Below are positions 1 through 10,208 of a stretch of DNA of 64,000 bases, in pieces (within the stretch, counting starts at the first letter, position 1; each line of letters starts with the position of its first letter). A program made the position numbers and the translations under genes. This stretch comes from Ahaetulla prasina (lineage: Eukaryota > Chordata > Lepidosauria > Squamata > Colubridae), in assembly GCF_028640845.1 (NCBI RefSeq), contig NC_080539.1, forward strand, positions 108,862,054 to 108,926,053, in the 5' to 3' direction. A model generated the notes under the pieces. That model searched no databases and was not told where the DNA came from. It saw only the letters and a program-made list of their open reading frames with translations.

Positions 1-365
1 AGTAGTGTGAATGCAAAGATAAATTAAATGATTCCTAAAAGTATGGACTAAGAGGAAGAATACAAATCAAAGCTTTTATGATTTGTTTGGTTTTCACTTT
101 AGCACTTTATAAGCAGATTATATGAAAGAGTTGGAGGAATTTAATTTCAGCAGCAAAACTTAATTCCATTTGGTTTTGACACTTAATCAGTCCCTTATAA
201 GGGTTTTTACCCTTTCATAAAAAATATTTGCAGACAAATGAGAGGATCACTTCAATGACATCTTAAAAAAGGGATTTGCTATAATCTCAGATGTGATTCC
301 TTTTTGTAGTAACTTCCTGGATTGGTCACCAGTATCTATAGCTGAGGTTAAAGATCTTATTGCCC
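1..365. other. No recognised feature
   Basis: AT-rich sequence with no open frame of note. The last part (about 230-365) could be an older upstream piece of the LINE that follows, but I cannot align it to the other copies. Confidence 0.4.
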
Positions 366-1610
366 AACTACACACAAACTTCTCCTCAAACTAAAATCCT
401 ACGGCATCTCCGGACCCCTCCACAATTGGATAACAGCGTTCCTGTCAAACAGACAACAAGTGGTCAAAATAGGCAGTGCCCTATCAAATCCTGTTCCTGT
501 CAATAGGGGCATTCCCCAAGGCAGTGTTCTTGGACCAACACACTTCATCTTATACATTAATGATCTCTGCGACCATATTAAAAGTAATTGTGTTCTCTTC
601 GCTGACGATGTCAAACTATTTAACACTACCAACAATACAGCTACACTTCAAAAAGACCTTGACTTTGTGTCAGAATGGTCTAAAACCTGGCAACTCCAAG
701 TCTCAACCAGCAAATGCTCTGTCTTACACATTGGAAAAAAGAATCTAAACACTAAATACAAACTCGACGGACATTATCTTACAGATGACCCCCATCCTGT
801 CAAAGACCTTGGAGTCTTCATATCCAATGACCTAAGTGCCAAAGCCCACTGCAACTACATCGCAAAAAAGGCTTTAAGAGTTGTAAACCTAATCTTACGT
901 AACTTCTTTTCCAGAAACACTACACTACTAACCAGAGCTTACAAAACATTTGCTAGACCAATTCTTGAATACAGCTCGCCTGTCTGGAACCCATACCACA
1001 TTTCAGACATCAATACAATTGAACGTGTCCAGAAATATTTTACAAGAAAAGTTCTCCACTCCTCTAAATACAACAAAATACCTTATGTCACCAGACTTGA
1101 AATCCTAGGTTTAGAAAACTTAGAACTCCGCCGCCTCCGACAGGACCTGTATTTAACTCATAGAATCATCTATTGCAGTGTCCTTCCTGTTGAAGACTAC
1201 TTCAGCTTCAATCACAACAATACAAGAGCAAACAATAGATTTAAACTTAATGTTAACCGCTTCAATCTTGATTGCAGAAAATATGACTTCTGTAACAGAG
1301 TTGTTAATGCTTGGAACACACTACCTGACTCTGTGGTCTCTTCCCAAAATCCCCAAAATCTTCAACCAAAAACTGTCTACTATTGACCTTACCCCATTCA
1401 TAAGAGGTCTGTAAGGGGCGTGCATAAGAGCACAAACGTGCCTACTGTTCCTGTCCTATTGTTTCCTTTCATTATATCCAATTAATATAGTTATTTCATG
1501 CTTATGCTTATATATATATGCTTATATATTATATAGTTACTTTCATGCTTATGCTTGTATATGCTATTGTGACAAAATAAATAAATAAAATAAAAAATAA
1601 AATAAACACA
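366..1610 (+). mobile_element. L3/CR1-type LINE, 5'-truncated, with RT C-terminal half, 3' UTR and A-rich tail
   Basis: Seen: an open frame runs from about 366 to 1386 without a stop. It contains the reverse-transcriptase motifs GIPQGSVLGP (about 509-540) and FADDVKLF (about 598-622), then the thumb and C-terminal region ending like the other copies in this window. A one-base shift near 1359 moves the natural end (STIDLTPFIRGL, stop near 1412) into the next frame. The 3' UTR (1415-1565) ends in TATTGTGAC followed by ATAAA-type repeats. Family knowledge: snake L3/CR1 LINEs have simple-repeat 3' ends. Three further copies or pieces occur in the window, at 18500, 28797 and 62805. Reading 340 codons without a stop suggests a young copy. 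Confidence 0.85.
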
Positions 1611-1735
1611 CAGAGGTGGCGATCCCTGCAGCCTGGAACAAGTCTAAAACAGCATGCAGAGGCTTTACAGTTCTGGAGTTTTCGTGATTATGCCGGTTTT
1701 CGCTTTTATATATATAGATTAAAACCATCTGAAGG

Positions 1736-1888
1736 TGATTAACAGTAACAGAGTTGGAAGGTACCTTGGAGGACATCTAGTCCAACCCCCTTCTCACACA
1801 GGAGACCTGTACTAGGGATTCGAACTGCCGAACTTTCTGATCGACAAGCTCAGTGTCTTAGGCACTGAGCCAATTAGTCAGGCGTAAA
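1736..1888 (-). mobile_element. tRNA-derived SINE with CR1-like 3' tail
   Basis: On the minus strand the sequence opens with a tRNA-like head (GGCTCAGTGCCTAAG, then GTTCGAATCCCTAGT as B box). It ends with a CR1-type tail containing GGTTGGACTAGATG and CCTTCCAACTCTGTTA. The head resembles that of the Sauria-type SINE at 13966, but the tail is that of CR1, so it is probably moved by CR1 machinery (inference). Confidence 0.75.
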
Positions 1889-2180
1889 TTACATTCCTTT
1901 GATTCATAAAGAAAAGAAAAGATTGGTGGAGCCTAGTTAACAATTGGTCTCTAGAGTTGTTAATATATTCACACATATTAACAACACATCCAATTTCCAT
2001 CTGATTGGAATCAGACTGTTGTTGTACCATTGCACAAAAATAAAGCAAGTATGTGTGACACTACAAATGCAGGCCTATTAGTTTATTAAACACAATAAGT
2101 AATCTCATAGCTAGAATTGGTCTGGGTACAAAATAAAAATATTATTGAAGAATAGGTTGGATTTACAGGGGAATTAGATC
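1889..2180. other. No recognised feature
   Basis: AT-rich; nothing identifiable on either strand. Confidence 0.4.
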
Positions 2181-2199
2181 AATATGTAGTTCTCCATCA

Positions 2200-2885
2200 T
2201 TTAGCAGAAAAATATTCAGTGCTCCCTTGCGATTCCTTTTTTGTAACTTCTGTTAATTTTAAGTCTGCTTTTGACCTAATACCAAGGGACAGACTGTGCA
2301 GCAAGCTAAGACAGTCTAATATTGATAAAAGGCTGCTCCAACTTATTCAATCACTTTACTCAAGTACTTTCCTGAGAATCAGATGTACTCCTTGGGAATA
2401 TTTATTCAAAGCCATTTTAACTTATAGAGGGGTAAGAAAAGGTTACATATTAGCTTCATAACTTTTAAACCTATATTTAAGTTAAATAAACCAAGCACTT
2501 GCTGTTTTAGATCATCATCTAACTATTCTAGCTGATTGTGCAAATCCAGCATTACAGTATGCCAATGATGTAGTTATTATGTCTACTTCACAAGTGGGAT
2601 TGAGAAAAGCATTTAGGGCACTAGCTTTAATCTGCACAGAACAAAAGCTACCAGCAAGCTATCAGAAAACCAAAGTTTTAATCAAGTGTAAAATATAATC
2701 CATCATAAAATTCACAAATGGAACTCACACTGAGTAGGTGCGCACTTGTAAATATCTTAAAGTGTAATTCCATGCTTCTCTCTCCAGGAATGCTCTAATT
2801 TTTTTATCAGATAAGTATCACACAGTGTACTCGATAGCTATTATGAGATATTACCACTCTAAAGGATCCCATTATATTGCTACAG
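2200..2885 (+). mobile_element. Degenerate non-LTR retrotransposon RT fragment, family uncertain
   Basis: Seen: about 2240-2461 reads SAFDLIPRDRLCSKL, then LIQSLYSSTF and GVRKGYILAS, the palm region of a non-LTR reverse transcriptase. After a stop, the same region continues with QYANDVVIMS near 2555 (the catalytic YADD with the first D changed to N) and TEQKLPASYQKTKVL. Several stops and the altered catalytic box mark it as dead. It differs from the CR1/L3, L2 and BovB copies here. I cannot name the clade. Confidence 0.7.
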
Positions 2886-2889
2886 TTTC

Positions 2890-3353
2890 AATGTTGTACT
2901 CAAACAAGAAGAAAGAAGAAGAAAATTCTAAGAAAATCTTTCTTTCAAAGAAGAAAGTCAATGAACTGACAGGTCCTCCAATGAGAACAGATGGAAAGAA
3001 GGTGACAGGCAGTAGAGAGAAAACAGAACTGCTTAATTCCTTCTTTGCATCTCTTTTTACACAAAAAGAAGATATAGCCCAAAGCAGCACTGAGGGAGAA
3101 AGAACAGGTGCATGTCAAAATAGATAAGGAAATAATAAGAGAATACCTATCTACCCTGTATGAATACAAATCACCTGGGCCAGATACTTTGCATCCCAGG
3201 GTTTGAAAGAGCTGGCAGACATAATCCTGGAGGCACTGAATGTAATCTTTCAAAGCTCCCGTAGCACAGCGGAACTACCAGAGAACTGGAAAAGAGCTGA
3301 AGTGATACCAATCTTCAAAAAGAGGAAAAACTGAACTCAGAAAATTATAGGCC
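2890..3353 (+). mobile_element. CR1 LINE, 5' part, split by later insertions
   Basis: Translation gives K-K-V-N-E-L-T-G-P and LNSFFASLFT. After a frame change it reads YKSPGPDTLHPRVLKELADI and WKRAEVIPIFKK, classic CR1 RT N-terminal motifs. The sequence stops in the middle of the 'NYRP' motif at 3353 and resumes after 6172 with the same 15 bases, so the element was split by the L1-like insertion. Frameshifts and stops show it is inactive. Confidence 0.88.
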
Positions 3354-4038
3354 GGTCTTCTGGGTGGCTCCACTTCGTTAATGGCGGGCTATCTCAGACT
3401 GCCATTTCCGTGTGATTCTGTAGAGCCGCTTAGACAGCGTTAATCTGCTGTCAAGCGACTTGGAAATCTCTTCCCTTGGGCAAAGAGGGGGAGGTGAGCA
3501 TTCGGGCTGAAGTAGAGCCCCGAAGAAAGCACCAGGAAGATTCCTGGTGGCTTGATGGGAACGCTCCTTCTATAGCCCGAGAAAAAGCTCCAGAATCCGG
3601 AACGCTTCTGCCAAATGGCAGAACAAAACGCAGCGTCCATCTCCGTGACTGAAATGGATTACTGAAGGACTCTAACGCGGACGGAGCTGAAAACTGGAGC
3701 GTTAGCATTTGATTGTAAGAAGATTTTAACTCCCTGATAGAGAATGTATTCGTAGTCAAGATTGGAGATGATGAAAGGAAATGGCGTTTTGTGTATTGCA
3801 AGTAAATGGCGTTTTGTATATTGGAAGTGAAAGTTAAGGAAATGCTTATTACAATTGCTGGCGTGGAACCTTTAAGAAGAATATAACAAGATACTTTTTT
3901 AAATGGAATTTTTATTTTTATTTTTTTATCCTTTTTTATCTTTTTATTACAGTGTTTAAGAAGAAAAGTTAATTGAATTTTTCTTTTTTCTTTTTCTTTT
4001 TTTTTCTTTCCTTCTTCTTGGTATTACTTAGTTTAAAA

Positions 4039-4922
4039 ATGGCTTTCAAGCAAAGAGATTTAACTACTTCTAAAATACTGGAAATTTCCTCACTTCAGAT
4101 ACAGAAATTGAAAGAAGATATTAAAGATGGCTTAAGGAATTTTTTACAGGAGCTTATGGAGGTTCATCTTTCAGAAATAGATCAAAAATTTGATGAAATG
4201 GAGAAAGAAATATTGGATTTTAAAGATATGGTGGAAGAACAGAGGAGGGAGATGAAAAAATTAAAGGAATCAATTAACCCATTATTGCTATCTAGTATTC
4301 AAACAGAGGAAAGACTGGAAGAAATTAACCAAATTAATTTAGATTTGCAAAGGAAAATAGATGAAGTTCAAATTAATTTGAATTTAGAAAATAAAATAGA
4401 TGATATTCAGGTTAAGGTAGATAGGGCAGATGAAGAAAGGGTTATATTACAATATAAATTAATGGAATATGCTATAAGGGTGAGAGGATTAAAAGAATGT
4501 AAGGAAGAAAATTTGAAAGAGATTTTTATTCAGGCCTTTGCTCAGATAGATGGAGTGGAACCAGAAGATTTTGAAGTTAATATTGAAAAATTTATCGTGT
4601 TAATTCTTGGTTGGCAAGGCAGAAGTGTTTACCGAGAGATGTGGTTATTTATTTTACAAATAAGAAGATTAGGTATGGAATTTTGCAAGCATTTTATAAA
4701 AATAAATTTCAAATATTAGGACAAGATATAATAATGATGAAGGAAATTCCTCCTAAAATGTTAAGAAAGAGAAAAGTATTTGCCTTTTTAGTGGATGAGC
4801 TTAAGAAACATCAAATATATTTTAGATGGGAGGTTCCAGCTGGTTTAACAGTGAATTATAAAGGAAGAAAGTATTTTCTTAATACAGTTTTAAAGCACGA
4901 GATTTCTACACTAATGTATTAA
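4039..4922 (+). pseudogene. L1-type ORF1 protein gene with one frameshift
   Basis: The likely start is the ATG at 4039 (MAFKQRDLTTSK); an upstream in-frame ATG at 3973 adds only a phenylalanine-rich run. Residues about 15-140 are highly charged with heptad leucine/isoleucine spacing, a long coiled coil used for trimerisation. An RRM-like segment follows (VRGLKECKEENL), then the C-terminal domain (RQKCLPRDVVIYFTNKK, later FRWEVPAGLTVNYKGRKYFL), a pattern typical of L1 ORF1p RNA-binding chaperones. One T appears to be missing near 4591, so the last ~110 codons are in another frame (about 4594-4922). Total length is about 294 codons, close to normal for ORF1p, so apart from the shift it is complete. 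Confidence 0.85.
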
Positions 4923-5744
4923 AGATTGGGAACCCTTTATCGATAGATGTTAAGTTGAATGGTGAATAGATGGTGGAAAATGTAAGATAGAAGATAAGGG
5001 GAGTGAGAATGTTTAATTTTATTATATATGATTATGGTTAATTTTTGTAAATGATTTATTTTGGATATAAATGTGTAATTTTAGGGGTACTATTTGATAT
5101 ATTTGAGGTATAAAGGAATAGGAAGATGGAATATTGTTTAATTTTGGAGGATAGATAGTAAAATTTAATTTGGATTAAATATTATATTTGAGAGATGGAT
5201 GTAATGTTGTTATATGGTTAACTAGAATTTAATTGTTATAACTGATATATTTTGGATAAGTTATAGGTGTAATTTTAATAATGTTATTTGATATAAGTAA
5301 GGTAAAGTGAAGATTTTAATTATTACAATTGATATATTGTGGAGATAATATAGGATTAACAATAATATTTGTAATCTGATTTGATGTATGTAAATGATAC
5401 CAAAGATATGAAAAGATGGATTATTGTTTATCTTTGGAGGTTGGACAGTAAAATTTAAGAAATTAAGTTGGAAATATGAACTATTCTTGAGAGACTGCTT
5501 AAGGAAGAAAGACATTTCAGAAGAATCCTTGGTGAATATTGGAAGATGGAACGTTGTTTTGGTACTGATTGATGAAGGTTGGATATTAAAAACTATGTAC
5601 TTTAATGAAGAACAAATAAGAATTCAATTGGAAATTTCTGAGATCGGGGAGTCGAGGTTTTAAGGAGTGACTATGGATTATGATTTGTGTTATATTTTAT
5701 TTTTTGACTGTTAGTTTTATACCCTGTATTCGGTTCTGGGAAGT

Positions 5745-6080
5745 CCCGGGGGGTGGGGGGAGGGAAGGAGGGGGGGGGGGTAGGGAAGAGGTAGAAAATG
5801 GATTGATGGTTAATGTACAGAGATGATTGAAGATGTATAATCAATGTAAGATTGGAGCTGCCTGGCTACCATTTCAGAATGATGGGAAGGAAAGAAGTAG
5901 AAGAGAGAAGGAGGTAGGAAAGAGAAGAGGAGGAAGAGGAAAGGAAGGAAGAGGGATAGAAGAGGGAGAAGAAAGGAGTAGGGAGGAAGGAGGAGAGGTT
6001 GTAGATAAGAGAAGGGGAGGAGGGTCGTGGAAAGTAGAAGAAGGTAAAGAAGGGAAGAGAGTTAAAGGAAGGGGGTGGTG
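5745..6080 (+). repeat. G-rich polypurine tract of the L1-type 3' UTR
   Basis: Runs of G (5746-5780) can form a G-quadruplex, and are followed by some 200 bases that are almost purely purine (5880-6080). L1 3' UTRs of vertebrates commonly carry such tracts. Open frames across it are low-complexity artefacts. Confidence 0.8.
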
Positions 6081-6171
6081 ACCGGGCAGGTCCAATTAAT
6101 TGTATATGATGGTACATTAAATATGTTATTGGCTATGAATGTTAAAATAAAACTTTTTTTTTTTAAAAAAA

Positions 6172-6618
6172 AGAAAATTATAGGCCAAGTAGCTTGACAT
6201 CAATACCTGGGAAAATCCTGGACAAGGAAATCAAGGGGAGGATTTGTGAACATCCTGAAATAAACAAGTGATTTACTAGAAGCCAGCATTGATAAAAACA
6301 CATCATGTCAGGCAAAACTTATATTCTTCTTTGATAAAGTGATTAAATTAGTGGATCAGTGAAGAGCTATAGATATAGTATACTTAACTTTATTAAGGGA
6401 TTTGGCAAAGTAGACCAAAGTCTACTTCTTAATAAGGTAGAAAAATGTGAAGTAGACAGAACCACCACCAGATGGATCCACAATTGGCTGAGCAACCACA
6501 CGCAGTGTGTAGACCTTAATGGAACTATGTCTACATGGAAGGAAGCATGCAGTGGGGTAACCCAAGGCTCTGTCTTTGCCTCAGTAGTCAAAGACAGAGT
6601 CTCATAAATGATCTAGAT
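6172..6618 (+). mobile_element. CR1 LINE continued (RT palm region)
   Basis: Picks up exactly where 3353 left off: motifs equivalent to SLTSIPGKIL, then NFIKGFGKVDQ, WIHNWLSNHTQCVDLNG and SGVTQGSVF. Stops and a gap show decay. Interrupted at 6619 by a short MITE. Confidence 0.87.
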
Positions 6619-6734
6619 CAGGGCTGTCAAACCATGGGCCAGATGCATCACATGCTGGCCATCCCCACACCTGGTTTAGCGAAGGGGGAAACGTCATGTG
6701 ATGACACCGTGTTGACGTGAGTTTGACACCCCTG
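6619..6734. mobile_element. hAT-type MITE, 116 bp
   Basis: Terminal inverted repeats CAGGGCTGTCAAAC and GTTTGACACCCCTG. Flanking 8-bp duplications ATCTAGAT (6611-6618) and ATCTAAAT (6735-6742) differ by one base. Inserted in the CR1 element. The same family occurs at 43240 and 49293. Confidence 0.88.
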
Positions 6735-7548
6735 ATCTAAATGAGGAGATAAAAGGGGAACTCATCAAATTTGCAGATGAAACCAAGTGTGTGTGTGTGC
6801 GTTGTTAACATTTTGGAATATAGACTGAAGATTCAGAAAGTTCTTGACAGGCCTGAGCATCCGGCCCAGTCCAACAAGATGCAGAAAAGATTTGAGAAAA
6901 GTTAAGTTCTGTACTTAGGCAGGAAAAAACAAATGCATAGGTACAAAATAGGTAGTACTTGGCTCAACAGTAGTAACTATGATAGAGAGGTCTAAGTATC
7001 CTAATGGATCACTGCTTAAGTATGAGCCAGAAGTGTGCCACAGCTGTCAAAAAGCCAACACTGCCCAGGGCTGCATCAACAGAGAAATAACATCAAGATC
7101 ATGAGAAGTAATAATGCCACTTTACACTGCACTACTGCACCACATTTGGAATATTGCATACAGTTCTGGTTATCACAATACAAAAAGGATTCTGAGACCA
7201 CAGAAAGTATGCAGAGAAGAGCAACAAATATAATGAAAGGTCTGGAGGCTAAACAGAAAAGAGCGGCTTGATTATTCTCCAAAACAACAGAGGGCAGGAC
7301 AACAAGTAATGGGTGGAAATTTGTTAAAGAGAGATCCAACCTAGAAGTGGGGATAAATTTTCTGACAGTGAGATAAATCAATCAATGGAATCACTTGCCT
7401 CTTGGAGTTATGGGTGCTACATCACTGGAGGTTTTGAAAAATAGACTGGGCAATCATTTGTCTGGGAGGTATAAGATCTCCTGCCTTGAGCAGGGGGTTG
7501 GACTAGAAGAAGCCTGAGGTCCCTTCCATCCCTATGATTCTATGGTCT
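6735..7548 (+). mobile_element. CR1 LINE, C-terminal part and 3' UTR
   Basis: After the MITE the CR1 continues: remnants of the FADDTK box (near 6772), then LEYCIQFW, MQRRATNIMKGLEAKQKRAA, and the untranslated end with GGTTGGACTAGAAG and TATGATTCTATGG. The 3' end is at about 7545. Together with 2890-3353 and 6172-6618 it makes one CR1 insertion carrying two younger elements. Confidence 0.88.
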
Positions 7549-8716
7549 AAGAATTTAGTATACTATGGGTCCATAAAAATTATATCCTTAACTGAAAATA
7601 TCCAATATTATGAGAAAAATATTCAGTATACATGAATATTCCACATGCAGTTCAATATTAAGTAGAAAATAGTAGACTCGTTGAGTATGAAAGTTATACC
7701 CCCTCTCCATGCACCCTGAATTTGTTGAGAAACTGTTTCAAGATTCAGAGAGACCCACCATGGAAGGATGCAGAATTTATTCAGTCTATTAATTTCTTTG
7801 GCACAACAGAAATAACCTCCAGATCAGCCACATGAGCCGCCAGTGGTTTGCTTTCCATCCAAGAATATTTCATATAAATAAACTGAGAAGAATTTTCTGT
7901 CTACAGAATGAATGAACAGTTCTTTGCCCGCCCCACCGCCCCCCGGTACATTCCTCCTTGTTCTTCTAAAATTTATAGGAACGCATTTTGGCAAAGTTAT
8001 GTGCATGCACTCATACATATATGCACAAGGAGGCTAGGATAAAGGTATTTTATTTATCAATGTATCTTGGGGCTTATTTGAATTAAAAACACAAAATAGA
8101 GCTATGTTCTACACAAAATGTCATTTTGGCAAGAGGGGCCTCTATATAAATTTAAATAAATAAATATTAACCCTGAGTATACTTTTAACAGTTATTCGTC
8201 CCCTAAATTCAATGAGATTGCAATCTTCTATGCAGAAACAGAAAGGATTATAAACTCAACAATGGGATTTTAGTTACAAAGGCCTAATTCAGACATGTTT
8301 GGCAGCTGTACATTGTGAAATTGATTAGATTGTACCAACCTGTCTTGCTTTTGTTTTAATAAGTAGTCGCTATTCAGACAGGATACACATATCTCTATAC
8401 CTGGTTAATTAAGAACCACGCCAATGTTCCTAATGAGTGGTTTTGTTCTCTGTCCTCATGTTACTGGTAAGCGTGTTTAAATTGGCTATTGAGTTAAAGT
8501 GCTATCTAGCCACCCTTGAGCAGCATCAAACAATGCTGGCATAAAAAAATCTTTTTCCTATTTGCTAATTCTTAATTTGTATCCATTCCAAGTCAATGCT
8601 GAAGGGCATCCTCTTGATTCATGAGAATACCACTTATAATAGGCTGTACTACTAGCCATACTACTGTCCTGTCAGCATGACATTAACGAATGAGAAAAAA
8701 CATCCACCAGTTATGG
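7549..8716. other. No recognised feature
   Basis: Apparently single-copy AT-rich intron sequence with a short ATAAA run near 8150. No plausible exon or repeat recognised. Confidence 0.4.
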
Positions 8717-9190
8717 CAGTGGTTCTCAACCTGTGGGTCGGGACCCCGTTGGGGGTCGAATGACGATTTGCCAGGGGTTGCCTAAGACCATCGGAAATAT
8801 GGGAAGTATACTTGTGAGTCGAAGAATCGCACTCCAATGGTTGACTCCACAAGCTAGCTGAAGGCTCTTCAAATCACTAGCCGAATTCGGCTTCAGGTGC
8901 AATGAATTAAAAAAGAGAGAAATCTTTGCTCTGATGTCTCCCTCTCAAGCCAGCTGCAATCACTCCCAATCGCTAGCCTAATCTGGCTTCAGGCACGATA
9001 AACTTAATAGGGGAGGAGTCTCCGCTTTAATGCCTCCGTCCTCAAGGCAATCTCAAGCAGTTCAGATCACTAGCCAATACGGCTTCAGGTGCGATAAATT
9101 CAAAACGAAAATAATTTTATGGTTGGGGTCGCCACATCATGGGGAATTGTATTAAAGGGGTCGTAGCACTATAAAGGTTGAGAACTACTG
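8717..9190. mobile_element. hAT-type MITE, 474 bp, with internal tandem triplication
   Basis: Terminal inverted repeats CAGTGGTTCTCAACCT and AGGTTGAGAACTACTG, with perfect 8-bp duplications AGTTATGG at 8709-8716 and 9191-9198. Inside, three diverged units of about 98 bp (centred near 8885, 8985 and 9083) share CTAGCC ... GGCTTCAGG ... followed by AATGAATT- or ATAAA-type ends. Confidence 0.9.
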
Positions 9191-9198
9191 AGTTATGG

Positions 9199-10137
9199 CA
9201 CCGCAGAAAGAATAGTTTGGTTCTGATTTTAGGATACTGCTAAAGTTTATTCACCGGATTTCTTTGTTTCTCTTTCTATAACTCCTTCAGCTACCTCCAA
9301 GAAATAATAATACTGCTATCACAACAGATGCCTAGTTAATCTATTACTTCTATCCCGTGTATAGAAGTAATACTCAACTAGTATTCCCAAATACTTGAAT
9401 ATTCCCAAGTACTTGAACATTCTGGAATTCATAACATTCTTTTTCTGTAGCAATTACATTATGAACTACTTTGAAAATTCCAATTTAACAAACAATTTGA
9501 TAGATGGAAAGAGAAATTGATTCTCATGAAACAGAAGTCTCAACTTCCAATGACCCCATCAGACTATCTAACCCAATTTAGAATTTTGAATTTAAGTCCT
9601 CAAAAATCCAAAATAAATCCAATTTTCTTCTTCAGCGTTGGAGACCTTAAAGGCATTTTTGAAAAAAAAAAATCTTGAAAGCGCCAAAGAGGAAAATATT
9701 CACTCTGGTGTTCTCACATCACCAGCAATGCAATATGTGCACACTTGTCAGAAAAAAATTGCTTACTCCTGGTTTCAAACCAGAAGCAGATGCAGTCATC
9801 TTCCAAGGCATGGAAAAAGAATGGAGTAAGGAAAAGGATGTTGGTCTGGTCTTCAAGAGGCAGAATTATATAGTGGCAAACCACAATTTCCTGTCACATG
9901 TTAGAGCCTCTCAGATGTTAACATATGACTGCATCTATACCTCATGTTACACCAAGTATGTGCAATAATTTTGAGGCAGATCTGCACACTAGCAAAAGTG
10001 TTGTCCTGGTGGTTATGGTTAATTACAAACACCCATCTATTACAAAATGAATTAGCTTCTTCAGACACTCCCAGTCAGACTTTCATGGGCCCAAAGGTAT
10101 TTCTGCAAGTAAATACAGTTGTTTTGCAGCATGGCAG
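9199..10137. other. No recognised feature
   Basis: Single-copy-looking AT-rich sequence. Short open frames here show no recognisable domain. Confidence 0.4.
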
Positions 10138-10140
10138 CTT

Positions 10141-10206
<66 letters not shown>
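10138..10206. repeat. (TTTA)n microsatellite
   Basis: About 17 near-perfect TTTA units. No LINE body is recognised next to it. Confidence 0.97.

Positions 10207-10208
<2 letters not shown>

Larger units (their letters stand above)
3354..6171 (+). mobile_element. Complete ORF1-only L1 element (half-L1 / HAL1-like)
   Basis: Seen: the insertion is flanked by perfect 15-bp target-site duplications, AGAAAATTATAGGCC at 3339-3353 and 6172-6186, and sits inside the CR1 element. In order it has a GC-rich 5' UTR (3354-4038), an L1-type ORF1 (4039-4922), an AT-rich spacer (4923-5680) with degenerate internal repeats, a G-rich polypurine 3' UTR (5745-6080), and an AATAAAA-like A/T tail (6145-6171). No endonuclease or reverse-transcriptase motif occurs in any frame. 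Family knowledge: mammalian HAL1 elements have this plan (ORF1 without ORF2) and use ORF2 supplied in trans. I infer a squamate counterpart. The alternative, one internally deleted L1 copy, cannot be excluded without other copies. Confidence 0.8.

Noticed and set aside
399..635. Minus-strand frame within the first LINE
   Set aside because: Antisense shadow of the reverse-transcriptase frame.
5827..6117. Charged or proline/serine-rich frames on both strands
   Set aside because: They are translations of the L1 polypurine 3' UTR.
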